DNA of 53,209 nucleotides from assembly GCA_903848955.1 (NCBI GenBank), contig CAINHS010000083.1:1-53209 (forward strand), given 5' to 3'. The DNA comes from an uncultured beta proteobacterium. GTDB taxonomy: Bacteria; Pseudomonadota; Gammaproteobacteria; Burkholderiales; Rhodocyclaceae. The first letter of the stretch is position 1. Every line of letters starts with the position of its first letter. Under the pieces are notes generated by a model. That model was not told the origin of the DNA. It saw only the letters and a program-made list of their open reading frames with translations, and did not search any database. The translations under genes were made by a program, and so were the position numbers. Shown here in pieces: positions 26,785 to 37,263 of this stretch.

Positions 26785-27960
26785 TTACAGCAAACCCCTG
26801 ACGGCGAATTCGGCAAACTCCTCGGGCAGCAAGGCTTGTTCCAGGCTGCGCTGCGAGAACAGAAAGCGGCCGTCGCAAACGAAACCCAGTTCGCTCCAGT
26901 CCACGTCGTTGAGCATGGCGGTCAAGCGCTTCTGATCGGCTTCGCCGAGCTTGGTGCGGTGGGGGAAAAGCGCCAGTACCGCACCGTCGTAGTTGTTGCA
27001 CGGATGGCAAAAGAAAGGCGTCAGATTGCGCGTGCGGCCATTGACGTAAATCCGCGGATCGGCCGAGACGTGATGGCGGCGCCCCCATTTCCACCAGTTG
27101 GACTCGTCGAAGCGGGTGACGCGCCTTGCCAGCAGGCGCTCCTTGAACTGCTCCAGCCATGGCAGAGGGCCTTCGCGATCAAGGTAGATCATGCGTCGCG
27201 TGGCGCCGGTTTGCGCCGTCTTCGAGCAGACGAAGTCGGCATTGGCGAATTCCTCGTTGGTGAAAATATCATCGGCGCCGGAAACCGCGCCGACCTTGAC
27301 AGCGAAGACGCTGGCCAGCGGCAGGCTGTAGATGCCGCGGGTGAACATCAACTGCCCGCCGGACAGCGCCATGCGCCTGCCGTCGTGCAGGCGATGGCCG
27401 GCATTGCCTTTCTCGAAACGCCAGATGGCGCAATTGGGCGCCGCGCGGGCGAAGATCCTGGCGTCGCCGAGATCCTCGAAATCGGTGATGGTGCCCTGGT
27501 CGAACAGCCAGGTGTTGAGCCGCCCGGCGCCGCTGGCCTTGAGAAAGTCGCGCGGCGTGATGAGGATCAGTTCGCCGCCGGGAGCGAGATGGCGAACGCA
27601 CTTCTCGATGAAATGCAGGTAGAGGTTGGCATGGCCGTCGAGCAGGCTCGAACCCAGACGCACGGCGGTTTCCGGCCGGATGTCGCGGGCCTTGACGTAG
27701 GGCGGATTGCCGATGATGGTGGCGAACTGCTCGTGCTGCGGATAAGCAAAGAAGTCGACGTTGAGCGCCGCTTCCGGGCAGTGAGCGGCGTCGATCTCGA
27801 TCGCTACACAGCCGGGCAACAGCGCCGAAAACGCGCCGTCGCCGCAGGCAGGATCAAGCACCCGGCCGCGGTTGCGGCGCAGGGTCAGCATGCGGCTAAC
27901 TATCTCGGCAGGGGTGAATACCTGGCCGAGGGTGGCGACATCGTGGCGCATCGGAAACAA
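26785..27960 (-). CDS. Orphan N6-adenine DNA methyltransferase-like protein
   Basis: 391-aa protein with the SAM motif VLDPACGDGAFSALL near residue 34 and the catalytic NPPYVKARD near 85, the form found in N6-adenine DNA methyltransferases. The start TLGQVFTPAEIVSRML resembles Eco57I/TaqI-type enzymes. The C-terminal half (about residues 190-391) would hold target recognition. No endonuclease or specificity subunit lies nearby, so it looks like a solitary methylase for regulation or protection; a nonspecific or RNA substrate is less likely. The first ATG (27960) or the one at 27951 may be used. Confidence 0.78.
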   Translation of the reverse strand: MFPMRHDVATLGQVFTPAEIVSRMLTLRRNRGRVLDPACGDGAFSALLPGCVAIEIDAAHCPEAALNVDFFAYPQHEQFATIIGNPPYVKARDIRPETAVRLGSSLLDGHANLYLHFIEKCVRHLAPGGELILITPRDFLKASGAGRLNTWLFDQGTITDFEDLGDARIFARAAPNCAIWRFEKGNAGHRLHDGRRMALSGGQLMFTRGIYSLPLASVFAVKVGAVSGADDIFTNEEFANADFVCSKTAQTGATRRMIYLDREGPLPWLEQFKERLLARRVTRFDESNWWKWGRRHHVSADPRIYVNGRTRNLTPFFCHPCNNYDGAVLALFPHRTKLGEADQKRLTAMLNDVDWSELGFVCDGRFLFSQRSLEQALLPEEFAEFAVRGLL

Positions 27961-28019
27961 GGCATTGGGCGAAGGGTCGGATATTATCCTGCATGATCTC
28001 CCTCCGCCACGGAGTTGCC

Positions 28020-29507
28020 ATGCACGCCCGCCGCCTTGCCGCCCTGCTTGCCCTGCCCCTGCTCATGGCTCACGCCCATGCCGGTCCGCGTCCGGCCGAC
28101 GGGTTGGAGCGGATCGAACACATCGTGGTGATCTACGCCGAGAACCGCAGCTTCGACCATTTGTTCGGGCTGTTTCCGGGCGCCAACGGCATCCGCCAGG
28201 CAATGCCGGCCCAGACCACCCAGACCGACCACGACGGGCGCCCGCTGCCGGCCCTGCCGCCGGTGTATGCCCATGGCCACGCCGACCCGGCCTTTCCCGA
28301 ACATTTGCCCAACGCCCCGTTCCGCATCGAGCTGCCGCCGGTCAGCCGCGGCCTGCAGGAAGTGCTGCCCAGCCCGATCCACAACTTCTACCAGAACCGC
28401 GAGCAGATTGCCGGCGGGCGCAACAACCGCTTTGTCGCCGCCTCCAACGTCGGCGCCTGGGTCATGTCCTACATCGACGGCTCGCAGCTGCGCCTGTGGC
28501 AATGGGCAAAGGAGTACACGCTGGCCGACAACTTCTTCATGGCGGCCTATGGCGGCTCCTTCCTCAACCACCAGTGGCTGATCTGCGCCTGCACGCCGCG
28601 CCATGACGACGCTCCAGCCGCCGTGCGCGCGCAGCTCGACGCCGATGGCAATCTAAAGCGCAAACCGGGGTCGCCGGCGTCGGTGATGGACGGTCCGGCA
28701 CTGCTGATGGATGGCCGCGTCACGCCCGACGGCTGGGTGGTGAATACCTCACAGCCGCCCTTCCAGCCCTCGGGAATCCCGCCGGCGGCGGACGGTCCGC
28801 GCGAACTGGCCGACCCGGCCAAGCTGCCGGTGCCGCCGCAGACGGCGACCACCATAGGCGATACCCTCTCGGCCGGCGGCGTATCCTGGGCCTGGTATTC
28901 CGGCGGCTGGAATGCGGCGGTCGCCGACGGCACGCAGGTGCCGGCGGCGCCACGGCAGGTGATCTACAACCGCGACCCGGGCAGCCCGATCTTCCAGCCG
29001 CACCATCAGCCCTTCAACTACTTCGCCCGCTTCGCGCCGGGCAGCGCCGACCGCACGCGCCACCTCAAGGATGGTGCCGATTTCCTCGCCGCCATCGATT
29101 CCGGCAGCCTGCCCCAGGTCAGTTTCTACAAACCCGCCGGACGCGATTCGCAGCATCCGTCGTATACCGATCTGCTGACCGGCGACCGGCATCTCGACGA
29201 AGTGCTCGACAAGTTGCGGCGCAGCCGGCAATGGCCGCGCATGGCGGTCATCGTCACCTACGACGAGAACGGCGGCTTCTGGGATCACGCAGCACCGCCC
29301 GCCGGCAGCGGATTTTCAGATCGATGGGGGCCGGGTACGCGCATCCCGGCATTGATCATTTCGCCCTTCGCCCGCCGCGGCTTCGTCGATTCGACAGCCT
29401 ACGACACGACCTCCATCCTCAAGCTGATCACGCGCCGCTTCGGCCTCGAAGCGCTGCCCGGAGTACGCGCAAAGACCGGCGACCTGTCCGGCGCGTTCGC
29501 CTTCTGA
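28020..29507 (+). CDS. Secreted acid phosphatase/phospholipase C family protein (AcpA-like)
   Basis: 495-aa periplasmic or secreted phosphoesterase. From ATG 28020 there is a clear signal peptide (LAALLALPLLMAHAHA). The family core is visible: HIVVIYAENRSFDHLFGLFPG near residue 37 (metal-binding Glu-Asn and the catalytic Ser), NFFMAAYGGSFLNHQWL near 170 and VIVTYDENGGFWDHAAPP near 410. These match the phosphoesterase family with AcpA and phospholipase C enzymes; acid phosphatase or phospholipase activity cannot be separated by eye. An in-frame ATG at 27993 would spoil the signal peptide. It diverges from the methylase gene across 59 bp. Confidence 0.88.
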   Translation: MHARRLAALLALPLLMAHAHAGPRPADGLERIEHIVVIYAENRSFDHLFGLFPGANGIRQAMPAQTTQTDHDGRPLPALPPVYAHGHADPAFPEHLPNAPFRIELPPVSRGLQEVLPSPIHNFYQNREQIAGGRNNRFVAASNVGAWVMSYIDGSQLRLWQWAKEYTLADNFFMAAYGGSFLNHQWLICACTPRHDDAPAAVRAQLDADGNLKRKPGSPASVMDGPALLMDGRVTPDGWVVNTSQPPFQPSGIPPAADGPRELADPAKLPVPPQTATTIGDTLSAGGVSWAWYSGGWNAAVADGTQVPAAPRQVIYNRDPGSPIFQPHHQPFNYFARFAPGSADRTRHLKDGADFLAAIDSGSLPQVSFYKPAGRDSQHPSYTDLLTGDRHLDEVLDKLRRSRQWPRMAVIVTYDENGGFWDHAAPPAGSGFSDRWGPGTRIPALIISPFARRGFVDSTAYDTTSILKLITRRFGLEALPGVRAKTGDLSGAFAF

Positions 29508-29532
29508 CGGCATCCGCCGCCGCCCTGCGGAC

Positions 29533-29560
29533 AAAAAAATCCCGGCACGCGGCCGGGATT
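29533..29560 (-). terminator. Rho-independent terminator of the DUF2782 gene
   Basis: On the minus strand, AATCCCGGC/GCCGGGATT with a 5-nt loop is followed by seven T (A at 29533-29539). It lies 20 bp beyond the DUF2782 stop. The stem repeats that at 25330-25352 exactly. Confidence 0.85.
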
Positions 29561-29579
29561 CCTGCCCGTTCGGAACAAC

Positions 29580-29912
29580 TCAGAACGTCCCCAGCACCCA
29601 CATCGGCACACGCAGCCCGGAATCGCGGGAATCCTGGCGACTCCATTTGCCGTCGCCCTGATTGTCGATCAGGTAGTAGGACACGCCGTGCGGCGGCGTT
29701 ACCCTGAGCATGTAGAGTTTGCCGCCGAGGCGGAATTCCTCGACCTTGTCCTCGCCGCGACGGGTAATGGTGACCTGCGGCTCCATCGACTCGTTGAAGG
29801 TGCCGGCGGGTGCCGGGGGCGGCTCGGGGATGGGCTCCAGCTTGGGCGGCCGGGTCTGTGCGGCAACGCTCAGTGCCATGGCGGAAAGCAGAACAGCAAT
29901 CAGGCGACGCAT
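29580..29912 (-). CDS. DUF2782 family protein, secreted
   Basis: 110-aa protein with an N-terminal signal peptide (LIAVLLSAMALSVAAQ) and a proline-rich linker (LEPIPEPPPAPAG), then a compact domain with VTITRRGEDKVEEFRLGGKLYMLRV and YYLIDNQGDGKW. This is the DUF2782 family, commonly encoded beside polA; function unknown. It is followed by the terminator at 29533-29560 and lies 37 bp from the LOG-family gene on the same strand. Confidence 0.85.
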   Translation of the reverse strand: MRRLIAVLLSAMALSVAAQTRPPKLEPIPEPPPAPAGTFNESMEPQVTITRRGEDKVEEFRLGGKLYMLRVTPPHGVSYYLIDNQGDGKWSRQDSRDSGLRVPMWVLGTF

Positions 29913-29949
29913 GGGATGTCCTTCAAGAATTCCAGCGAGTTTATCAAAG

Positions 29950-30726
29950 TCAAAGGTTCAGCAGCAATTCGTGTTCTTCCGGCAGCGGACCGAAACCGCG
30001 CGACTCGTAATGATCGAAGATCGCCGCCACGATATCTTCCGGCTCGTCTATGACCTGGAGCAGGCCGACGTCTTCCGCGTCGATCATGTGCTCGGCCACC
30101 AGCCGCGCGCGGAACCAGTCAAGCAGGCCCGACCAGAACTCGGTGCCGACCAGGATCAGCGGAATGCGCGGGCTCTTGCCGGTCTGGATCAGGGTCAGGG
30201 CTTCGAGCAATTCGTCGAGCGTGCCGAAGCCGCCGGGCATGACGACATAGGCCGCAGCCACCTTGACGAACATGTACTTGCGGGCGAAGAAGTGGCGGAA
30301 GCTCTGCGAGATGTCCTGATAGTTGTTGGTCGTCTGCTCGTGCGGCAGCTGGATGTTGAGGCCGATGGACAGGCTCTTGCCTTCGAAGGCGCCCTTGTTG
30401 GCCGCCTCCATGACGCCGGGGCCGCCGCCGGAAACCACCGAAAAACCGGCATCCGACAACAGCCGGGCAATCTTCTCGGTGAGCCGGTAGTTGGCGGAAT
30501 CCCGGGCAGTGCGCGCGCTGCCGAAGATCGACACCGCGGGACGCACCGCGGCCAGGCGTTCAGTCGCCTCGACGAACTCTGACATAATGCCGAACACCCG
30601 CCAGGCTTCGCGGGCGCTCGTTGCGGCCTGCGTCGCCGGGGCTGCGGCAAGTCCCTTTGCACTCTTCGACCGGCCATCGGGTGCGCCTTTGGGTACGCTT
30701 TTGGGTAACTTGTCCTTCTCATTCAT
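29950..30726 (-). CDS. LOG family protein (TIGR00730-type nucleotide N-ribohydrolase)
   Basis: 258-aa Rossmann-fold protein of the LOG/lysine-decarboxylase-like family, which hydrolyse nucleoside monophosphates to base and ribose phosphate. The key motif PGGFGTLDELLEALT near residue 170 and the nucleotide-binding SGGGPGVMEAANKGA near 99 are visible. About 50 N-terminal residues are Lys/Ala rich and probably flexible. The ATG at 30726 is chosen for AAGGAG nine bases upstream; the frame could also start at 30750 inside polA. It diverges from polA with only 16 bp between starts. Confidence 0.9.
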   Translation of the reverse strand: MNEKDKLPKSVPKGAPDGRSKSAKGLAAAPATQAATSAREAWRVFGIMSEFVEATERLAAVRPAVSIFGSARTARDSANYRLTEKIARLLSDAGFSVVSGGGPGVMEAANKGAFEGKSLSIGLNIQLPHEQTTNNYQDISQSFRHFFARKYMFVKVAAAYVVMPGGFGTLDELLEALTLIQTGKSPRIPLILVGTEFWSGLLDWFRARLVAEHMIDAEDVGLLQVIDEPEDIVAAIFDHYESRGFGPLPEEHELLLNL

Positions 30727-30742
30727 TTCGTAGTGCTCCTTC

Positions 30743-33475
30743 ATGCCCACGCTTCTGCTCGTCGACGGCTCGTCCTACCTGTACCGGGCGTTTCACGCCC
30801 TGCCCGATCTGCGCAACGCCGCCGGCGAACCCACCGGCGCCGTGCGCGGCGTACTGTCCATGCTGCGCGCGCTCGAATCCGACTATAAGTCAGATTTCCG
30901 CGCCGTGGTGTTTGATGCCAAGGGCAAGACCTTCCGCGACGACTGGTACCCGGAGTACAAGGCACACCGCCCCTCGATGCCGGAGGATCTGGTGGCGCAG
31001 ATCGAGCCCCTGCACCAGTGCATACGCGCCGCCGGCTGGCCGCTGCTGATGATAGACGGCGTCGAAGCCGACGACGTGATCGGCACCCTGTCGCAACAGG
31101 CCGCCGCGGCCGGCATCGACTGCGTGATTTCGACCGGCGACAAGGATCTGGCGCAACTGGTGAATGGCCACGTCACGCTGGTCAATACCATGAGCAACGA
31201 AGTGCTCGACGAAGCCGGCGTCAAGGCCAAGTTCGGCGTGCCGCCCGGACGCATCGTCGATTACCTGGCGCTGGTGGGCGATACCTCGGACGGCGTGCCG
31301 GGCGTGGCCAAGGTCGGGCCCAAGACCGCCGTCAAATGGCTGGATGCCTACGGTTCGCTGGATGCCATCGTGGCCCATGCCGCCGACATCGGCGGCGCCG
31401 TCGGCGAGAATCTCAGGAAGCACCTCGATTTCCTGCCGCTCGGCGTCAGGCTGGTCACCGTCGTTTGCGACCTGCCGCTGCCGCTGGCGGTGACCGATCT
31501 CGCGCCGCAGGCGCCGGACAAGGAGGCGCTGGCGGGACTGTATGCCCGGCTCGAGTTCAAGGGCTGGCTGCGCGAATTGAGTGGCGACACGCCGCTGCCG
31601 GCTGCCCGCGCCCGGAACACGGCGCCGGCCGCAGCCACCGTTGCCGCGACCCCCACCGTCGAGCCCGACCGCAGCGGCTACGAATGCATTCTCGAGATGG
31701 CGCAACTCGATGCCTGGCTGGCCCGACTGGATGCCGCAGCGCTGGTTTCACTCGACACCGAAACCACCGGCCTAGACCCGATGCAGGCGCGGCTGGTCGG
31801 CATTTCCTTTGCCATCGAGGGCACGCATGCCGCCTACCTGCCGCTGGGTCACGGCTATGCCGGAGCGCCGGCGCAGTTGCCGCTGGCGGACGTGCTGGCG
31901 AAGCTCAAACCCTGGCTGGAGTCGGCCCGGCGCGCCAAGCTCGGCCAGCACCTCAAGTACGACCGCCACATCTTCGCCAACCACGGCGTGGCTTTGCGCG
32001 GCATCGTCGAGGACACGCTGTTGCAATCCTACGTACTGGAATCCGACAAGCCGCACGACCTCGGTTCGCTCGCGGCGCGCCATTGCGGGCTGTCGACGAT
32101 CAGCTACGACGCCGTCACCGGCAAGGGCGCCGCGCGCATTTCCTTCGCCCAGGTCGAGGTCGGGCGTGCCGCCGAATATGCCGCCGAGGATGCCGACGTC
32201 ACCCTGCGTGTGCATCAGGTGCTGCGCCCGCAACTGGCGGCGGCGCCGGAACTGGAAAGCCTTTACCGCGACCTCGAGCTGCCGGTGGCGGAAGTGCTGT
32301 TTCGCATCGAACGCAACGGCGTGCTGATCGACGCCGCGACGCTTGCCCGGCAAAGCGACGAACTCGGACGCAAGATCATGGCGCTGGAAGCCGAGGCGCA
32401 ACAGCTGGCCGGCCAGCCCTTCAACCTGAATTCGCCGAAGCAGCTGGCCGAGATCCTCTTCAATCAGCAAGGCCTGCCGGTGGTGAAGAAGACGCCCTCG
32501 GGCGGCCCGTCGACCGACGAGGAAGTGCTGGAAAAGCTGGCCGAGGACTACCCGCTGCCGAAGAAGATCCTCGAACATCGCAGCCTGGCCAAGCTGAAGA
32601 ACACCTACACCGACAAGCTGCCGAAGATGATCAACCCGGCCACCGGACGGGTGCACACCAGCTTCGCCCAGGCGGTGGCCGTCACCGGACGCCTGGCCTC
32701 CTCCGACCCCAACCTGCAGAACATCCCGATCCGCACCGCGGAAGGCCGCCGCATCCGTTCCGCATTCGTCGCGCCGGCCGCGCACCGCATCGTCAGCGCC
32801 GACTACTCGCAGATCGAACTGCGCATCATGGCGCATCTCTCCGATGATCCGCGCCTGCTGGAAGCCTTCGCCCGCGGCGAGGACGTGCATCGCGCCACCG
32901 CCGGCGAGATCTTCGGCGTGACGCCGATCGAGGTCAGCAGCGAACAGCGCCGCGCCGCCAAGGTGATCAATTTCGGCCTGATCTACGGCATGAGCGCCTT
33001 CGGCCTGGCCAAGCAGATCGGCGTCGACCGCGGCGCCGCCGCCGCCTACATGGACCGCTACTTCGCCCGCTATCCCGGTGTTGCCCGCTACATGGAGGAA
33101 ACCCGCGCTGTCGCCCGCGACAAGGGTTATGTCGAAACGGTGTTCGGCCGCCGCCTGTGGCTGCCGGAAATCAGGTCGTCCAACGCCGGCCGCCGCCAGG
33201 GCGCCGAGCGCGCCGCCATCAACGCGCCGATGCAGGGCACCGCCGCCGACCTGATCAAGCGCGCCATGCTGGCGGTGCAGGACTGGCTCGACCGGGAACA
33301 ACTGCAAACCCTGCTGGTGCTGCAGGTACATGACGAACTGGTGCTGGAAGTGCCGGAAACGGAGCTTGATGCGGTGCGCGAGGCGCTGCCGAAGCTGATG
33401 GGCGGCGTCGCCCGGCTCAAGGTGCCGCTGCTGGTCGAAGTCGGGGTCGGCGCCGACTGGGACGCGGCGCACTGA
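30743..33475 (+). CDS. polA: DNA polymerase I
   Basis: 910-aa full-length Pol I. The 5'-3' exonuclease domain starts LLLVDGSSYLYRAFHALP and runs to about residue 285. The 3'-5' exonuclease has intact acidic motifs: SLDTETTGLD near 335, LGQHLKYDRHIF near 405 and YAAEDADVTLRVH near 480, so proofreading is expected to work. The polymerase domain shows motif A (SADYSQIELRIMAHL near 684), motif B (RRAAKVINFGLIYGMS near 735) and motif C (LQVHDELVLEVP near 860). It repairs gaps and removes RNA primers. Its start is 16 bp from the divergent LOG-family gene. Confidence 0.97.
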   Translation: MPTLLLVDGSSYLYRAFHALPDLRNAAGEPTGAVRGVLSMLRALESDYKSDFRAVVFDAKGKTFRDDWYPEYKAHRPSMPEDLVAQIEPLHQCIRAAGWPLLMIDGVEADDVIGTLSQQAAAAGIDCVISTGDKDLAQLVNGHVTLVNTMSNEVLDEAGVKAKFGVPPGRIVDYLALVGDTSDGVPGVAKVGPKTAVKWLDAYGSLDAIVAHAADIGGAVGENLRKHLDFLPLGVRLVTVVCDLPLPLAVTDLAPQAPDKEALAGLYARLEFKGWLRELSGDTPLPAARARNTAPAAATVAATPTVEPDRSGYECILEMAQLDAWLARLDAAALVSLDTETTGLDPMQARLVGISFAIEGTHAAYLPLGHGYAGAPAQLPLADVLAKLKPWLESARRAKLGQHLKYDRHIFANHGVALRGIVEDTLLQSYVLESDKPHDLGSLAARHCGLSTISYDAVTGKGAARISFAQVEVGRAAEYAAEDADVTLRVHQVLRPQLAAAPELESLYRDLELPVAEVLFRIERNGVLIDAATLARQSDELGRKIMALEAEAQQLAGQPFNLNSPKQLAEILFNQQGLPVVKKTPSGGPSTDEEVLEKLAEDYPLPKKILEHRSLAKLKNTYTDKLPKMINPATGRVHTSFAQAVAVTGRLASSDPNLQNIPIRTAEGRRIRSAFVAPAAHRIVSADYSQIELRIMAHLSDDPRLLEAFARGEDVHRATAGEIFGVTPIEVSSEQRRAAKVINFGLIYGMSAFGLAKQIGVDRGAAAAYMDRYFARYPGVARYMEETRAVARDKGYVETVFGRRLWLPEIRSSNAGRRQGAERAAINAPMQGTAADLIKRAMLAVQDWLDREQLQTLLVLQVHDELVLEVPETELDAVREALPKLMGGVARLKVPLLVEVGVGADWDAAH

Positions 33476-33482
33476 GGCGAAC

Positions 33483-34133
33483 TCAGGGCAGGCGTTCGAT
33501 CAGTCGTCGTGCCGAATCCACGATGGCGCTGTGAAAGGTCACGGTACCCTCGTCGGTGGAATCGTGGGACGAGGTCAGCTCCACCGTGCCCTCCCATGCG
33601 ATCGAACCGTCGTCGCTGTCCCATATCTGCAGGAACAGGCGGACCACCGTGCTCTTGGTCTGGAATATGCGAAGACCGAACGCCCCCCAGCGCTCCTTTG
33701 ATTCCTGGCGAAACCCGGCCAGCTTGAGCTGGGCTAAATAGCGGGCGCCCGCCACGCGGCCGACCTGTTGCAGGATCCTGCGGTCGAGCAATCCCGTCGC
33801 GCGGTAGTCATCAAGCATGCGACGGTAATCGGCGCTCAATCCGGCCCGGTTAACCGCCGAAAGAGTGGCGGGGAGGGAAACCACCCGTATGTCCGGCCGG
33901 TCGCTCCTGAGTACCTCGCCGAAGGCCAGCGCCAGCGCCTGCTTGTCTTCCTCCTGGCCTGTCACCGACGACGGCGTCATGAAGGCGATGCCGAATTTGT
34001 TCAGGTTTGGCCGGGTCAGGCTGAGCGGCTGCGTCTGGACAGTGGAAAGTATCTGTGGCGCGGAACAGGCTGCCAACAGCACGGTCGCCGCGACACCAAC
34101 GATGGACCTACAGATCGACGAGCCGAACTTCAT
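33483..34133 (-). CDS. Putative lipoprotein of unknown function
   Basis: 216-aa protein with a lipoprotein signal ending VLLAAC (modified Cys near residue 22). The mature part contains KFGIAFMTPSSVTGQEEDKQALALAFGEVL, then a long helical region, then beta-rich stretches such as VVRLFLQIWDSDDGSIAWEGTVELTSS near residue 160, reminiscent of periplasmic proteins that bind or assemble at the outer membrane. The family is not recognised. A TATACT hexamer on the minus strand about 45 bp upstream of the ATG could be its -10. It is convergent with polA, 7 bp apart. Confidence 0.75.
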   Translation of the reverse strand: MKFGSSICRSIVGVAATVLLAACSAPQILSTVQTQPLSLTRPNLNKFGIAFMTPSSVTGQEEDKQALALAFGEVLRSDRPDIRVVSLPATLSAVNRAGLSADYRRMLDDYRATGLLDRRILQQVGRVAGARYLAQLKLAGFRQESKERWGAFGLRIFQTKSTVVRLFLQIWDSDDGSIAWEGTVELTSSHDSTDEGTVTFHSAIVDSARRLIERLP

Positions 34134-34250
34134 GCTGAAATGCCTGGCCCAGGCTGAAATTGAACACGACTACAGTATATACGGGTGCCTCGTGGCGAAT
34201 ATCGGACCATGCTGTCTGGCGGTCGGCGCTGCTTGTTGCAGCAAGTCACG

Positions 34251-36044
<1,794 letters not shown>

Positions 36045-36049
36045 TCCTC

Positions 36050-36154
36050 ATGTACCCGCTCACACAAGATTTCTCCAACACCGGCCACGACACCGCCGCA
36101 GCACTTTTTGCCGGCATGGCGCGGCTACAACCGGTGCAAGGGGGTCCCGCATGA
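36050..36154 (+). CDS. Possible 34-aa small ORF between msbA and glycosyltransferase
   Basis: ATG 36050 opens a 34-codon frame (beginning MYPLTQDFSN) that ends by an ATGA overlap with the next glycosyltransferase. It fills the gap between msbA and that gene exactly, suggesting translational coupling. No ribosome site, family or membrane segment is seen, so it may be chance or a relic of a larger gene. Confidence 0.25.
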   Translation: MYPLTQDFSNTGHDTAAALFAGMARLQPVQGGPA

Positions 36155-37263
36155 AGATTCTTCACACGGAAGCCTCCTGTGGCTGGGGTGGCCAGGAGAT
36201 CCGCATCCTGGAAGAATCGCGCGGCCTGATCGGCCGTGGCCATGAGCTTACGGTGGCCTGCCCGGCCCATGCCCGGATGACGACAGAAGCGGCCCGCTTC
36301 GGCGTACCGGTGGTGGCGCTGCCCATAGAGTTCAAGACCGTCGCCGGCTTAAAGGCGTTGCGCGCTTATCTGGCCAGCCATGCGCCGGACGTGGTGAACA
36401 CCCACAGTTCGGCCGATTCATGGCTGACGGCCCTGGCTTGCGCAACGCTCGGCAGTCCGCCGGCCATTGTTCGCACCCGCCACATCTCGGCGCCGGTGTC
36501 GGGCAACCCCCTGAACCGCTGGCTCTACCGTCGTGCCGGGGCCGTGGTCACCACCGGCGAAAGTCTGCGCCGGCATCTGCTCGACGTTCTGGAACTCGAC
36601 CCGGCGCGGGTGGTATCGGTGCCCACCGGCATCGACATCGAGCGCTTCATGCCGGCCGACAAGGCCGCCGCCAAGCTTGCACTGGGTCTCGATCCGGCAC
36701 ACAAGCATCTGGGCATCGTCGCCACGCTGCGCAGCTGGAAGGGTCACCTCTTCCTGCTCGACGCTTTTGCCCTCCTGAAACGGCCCGACCTGCACCTGCT
36801 TATCGTCGGCGAAGGTCCGCAGCTTGGGGCGATCCGCGACAAGATCGCGGCGCTCGGCATGGCATCGAGCGTTACGCTGGCCGGGCAACGCATCGACCCT
36901 GAGCGCTGGCTGCAGGCCATGGATGTCTTCTGCCTGCCATCCTATGCCAACGAAGGCGTGCCTCAAGCCGTGCTGCAGGCCATGCTCTGCGGCCTGCCGA
37001 TCGTGACCACGACAGTAGGGGCGATTACTGAAGCAGTGACTGCGGGCCACACGGCGCTGGTGGTGCCGCCGAAGGATATCGCGGCGCTCGCCGCAGCCAT
37101 CGCCCGCCTGCTCGATGACAGCGCGTTCGCCGCCGGCCTGGGCGATGCCGCGCGCCGCGCCGCCAGCACCGACTTTTCGCGGAACCTTATGCTCGACCGG
37201 ATGGAAGCAATATTCCGTGGCGTGATCGACTCACGGCAAGGGCGCGACCCGGCGCGTCAGTGA
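36151..37263 (+). CDS. Glycosyltransferase family 4 protein
   Basis: 370-aa GT-B-fold glycosyltransferase. The N-terminal domain starts MKILHTEASCGWGGQEIRILEE, with the glycine-rich loop for donor or acceptor. The C-terminal GT4 domain has LGIVATLRSWKGHLFLLDAF near residue 188, LLIVGEGPQL near 213 and the nucleotide-sugar-binding PSYANEGVPQAVLQAMLCGLPIV near 268. It follows msbA on the plus strand and overlaps the 3' end of the O-antigen ligase gene by 33 bp, pointing to a lipopolysaccharide-core role. The sugar is unknown. Confidence 0.88.
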   Translation: MKILHTEASCGWGGQEIRILEESRGLIGRGHELTVACPAHARMTTEAARFGVPVVALPIEFKTVAGLKALRAYLASHAPDVVNTHSSADSWLTALACATLGSPPAIVRTRHISAPVSGNPLNRWLYRRAGAVVTTGESLRRHLLDVLELDPARVVSVPTGIDIERFMPADKAAAKLALGLDPAHKHLGIVATLRSWKGHLFLLDAFALLKRPDLHLLIVGEGPQLGAIRDKIAALGMASSVTLAGQRIDPERWLQAMDVFCLPSYANEGVPQAVLQAMLCGLPIVTTTVGAITEAVTAGHTALVVPPKDIAALAAAIARLLDDSAFAAGLGDAARRAASTDFSRNLMLDRMEAIFRGVIDSRQGRDPARQ

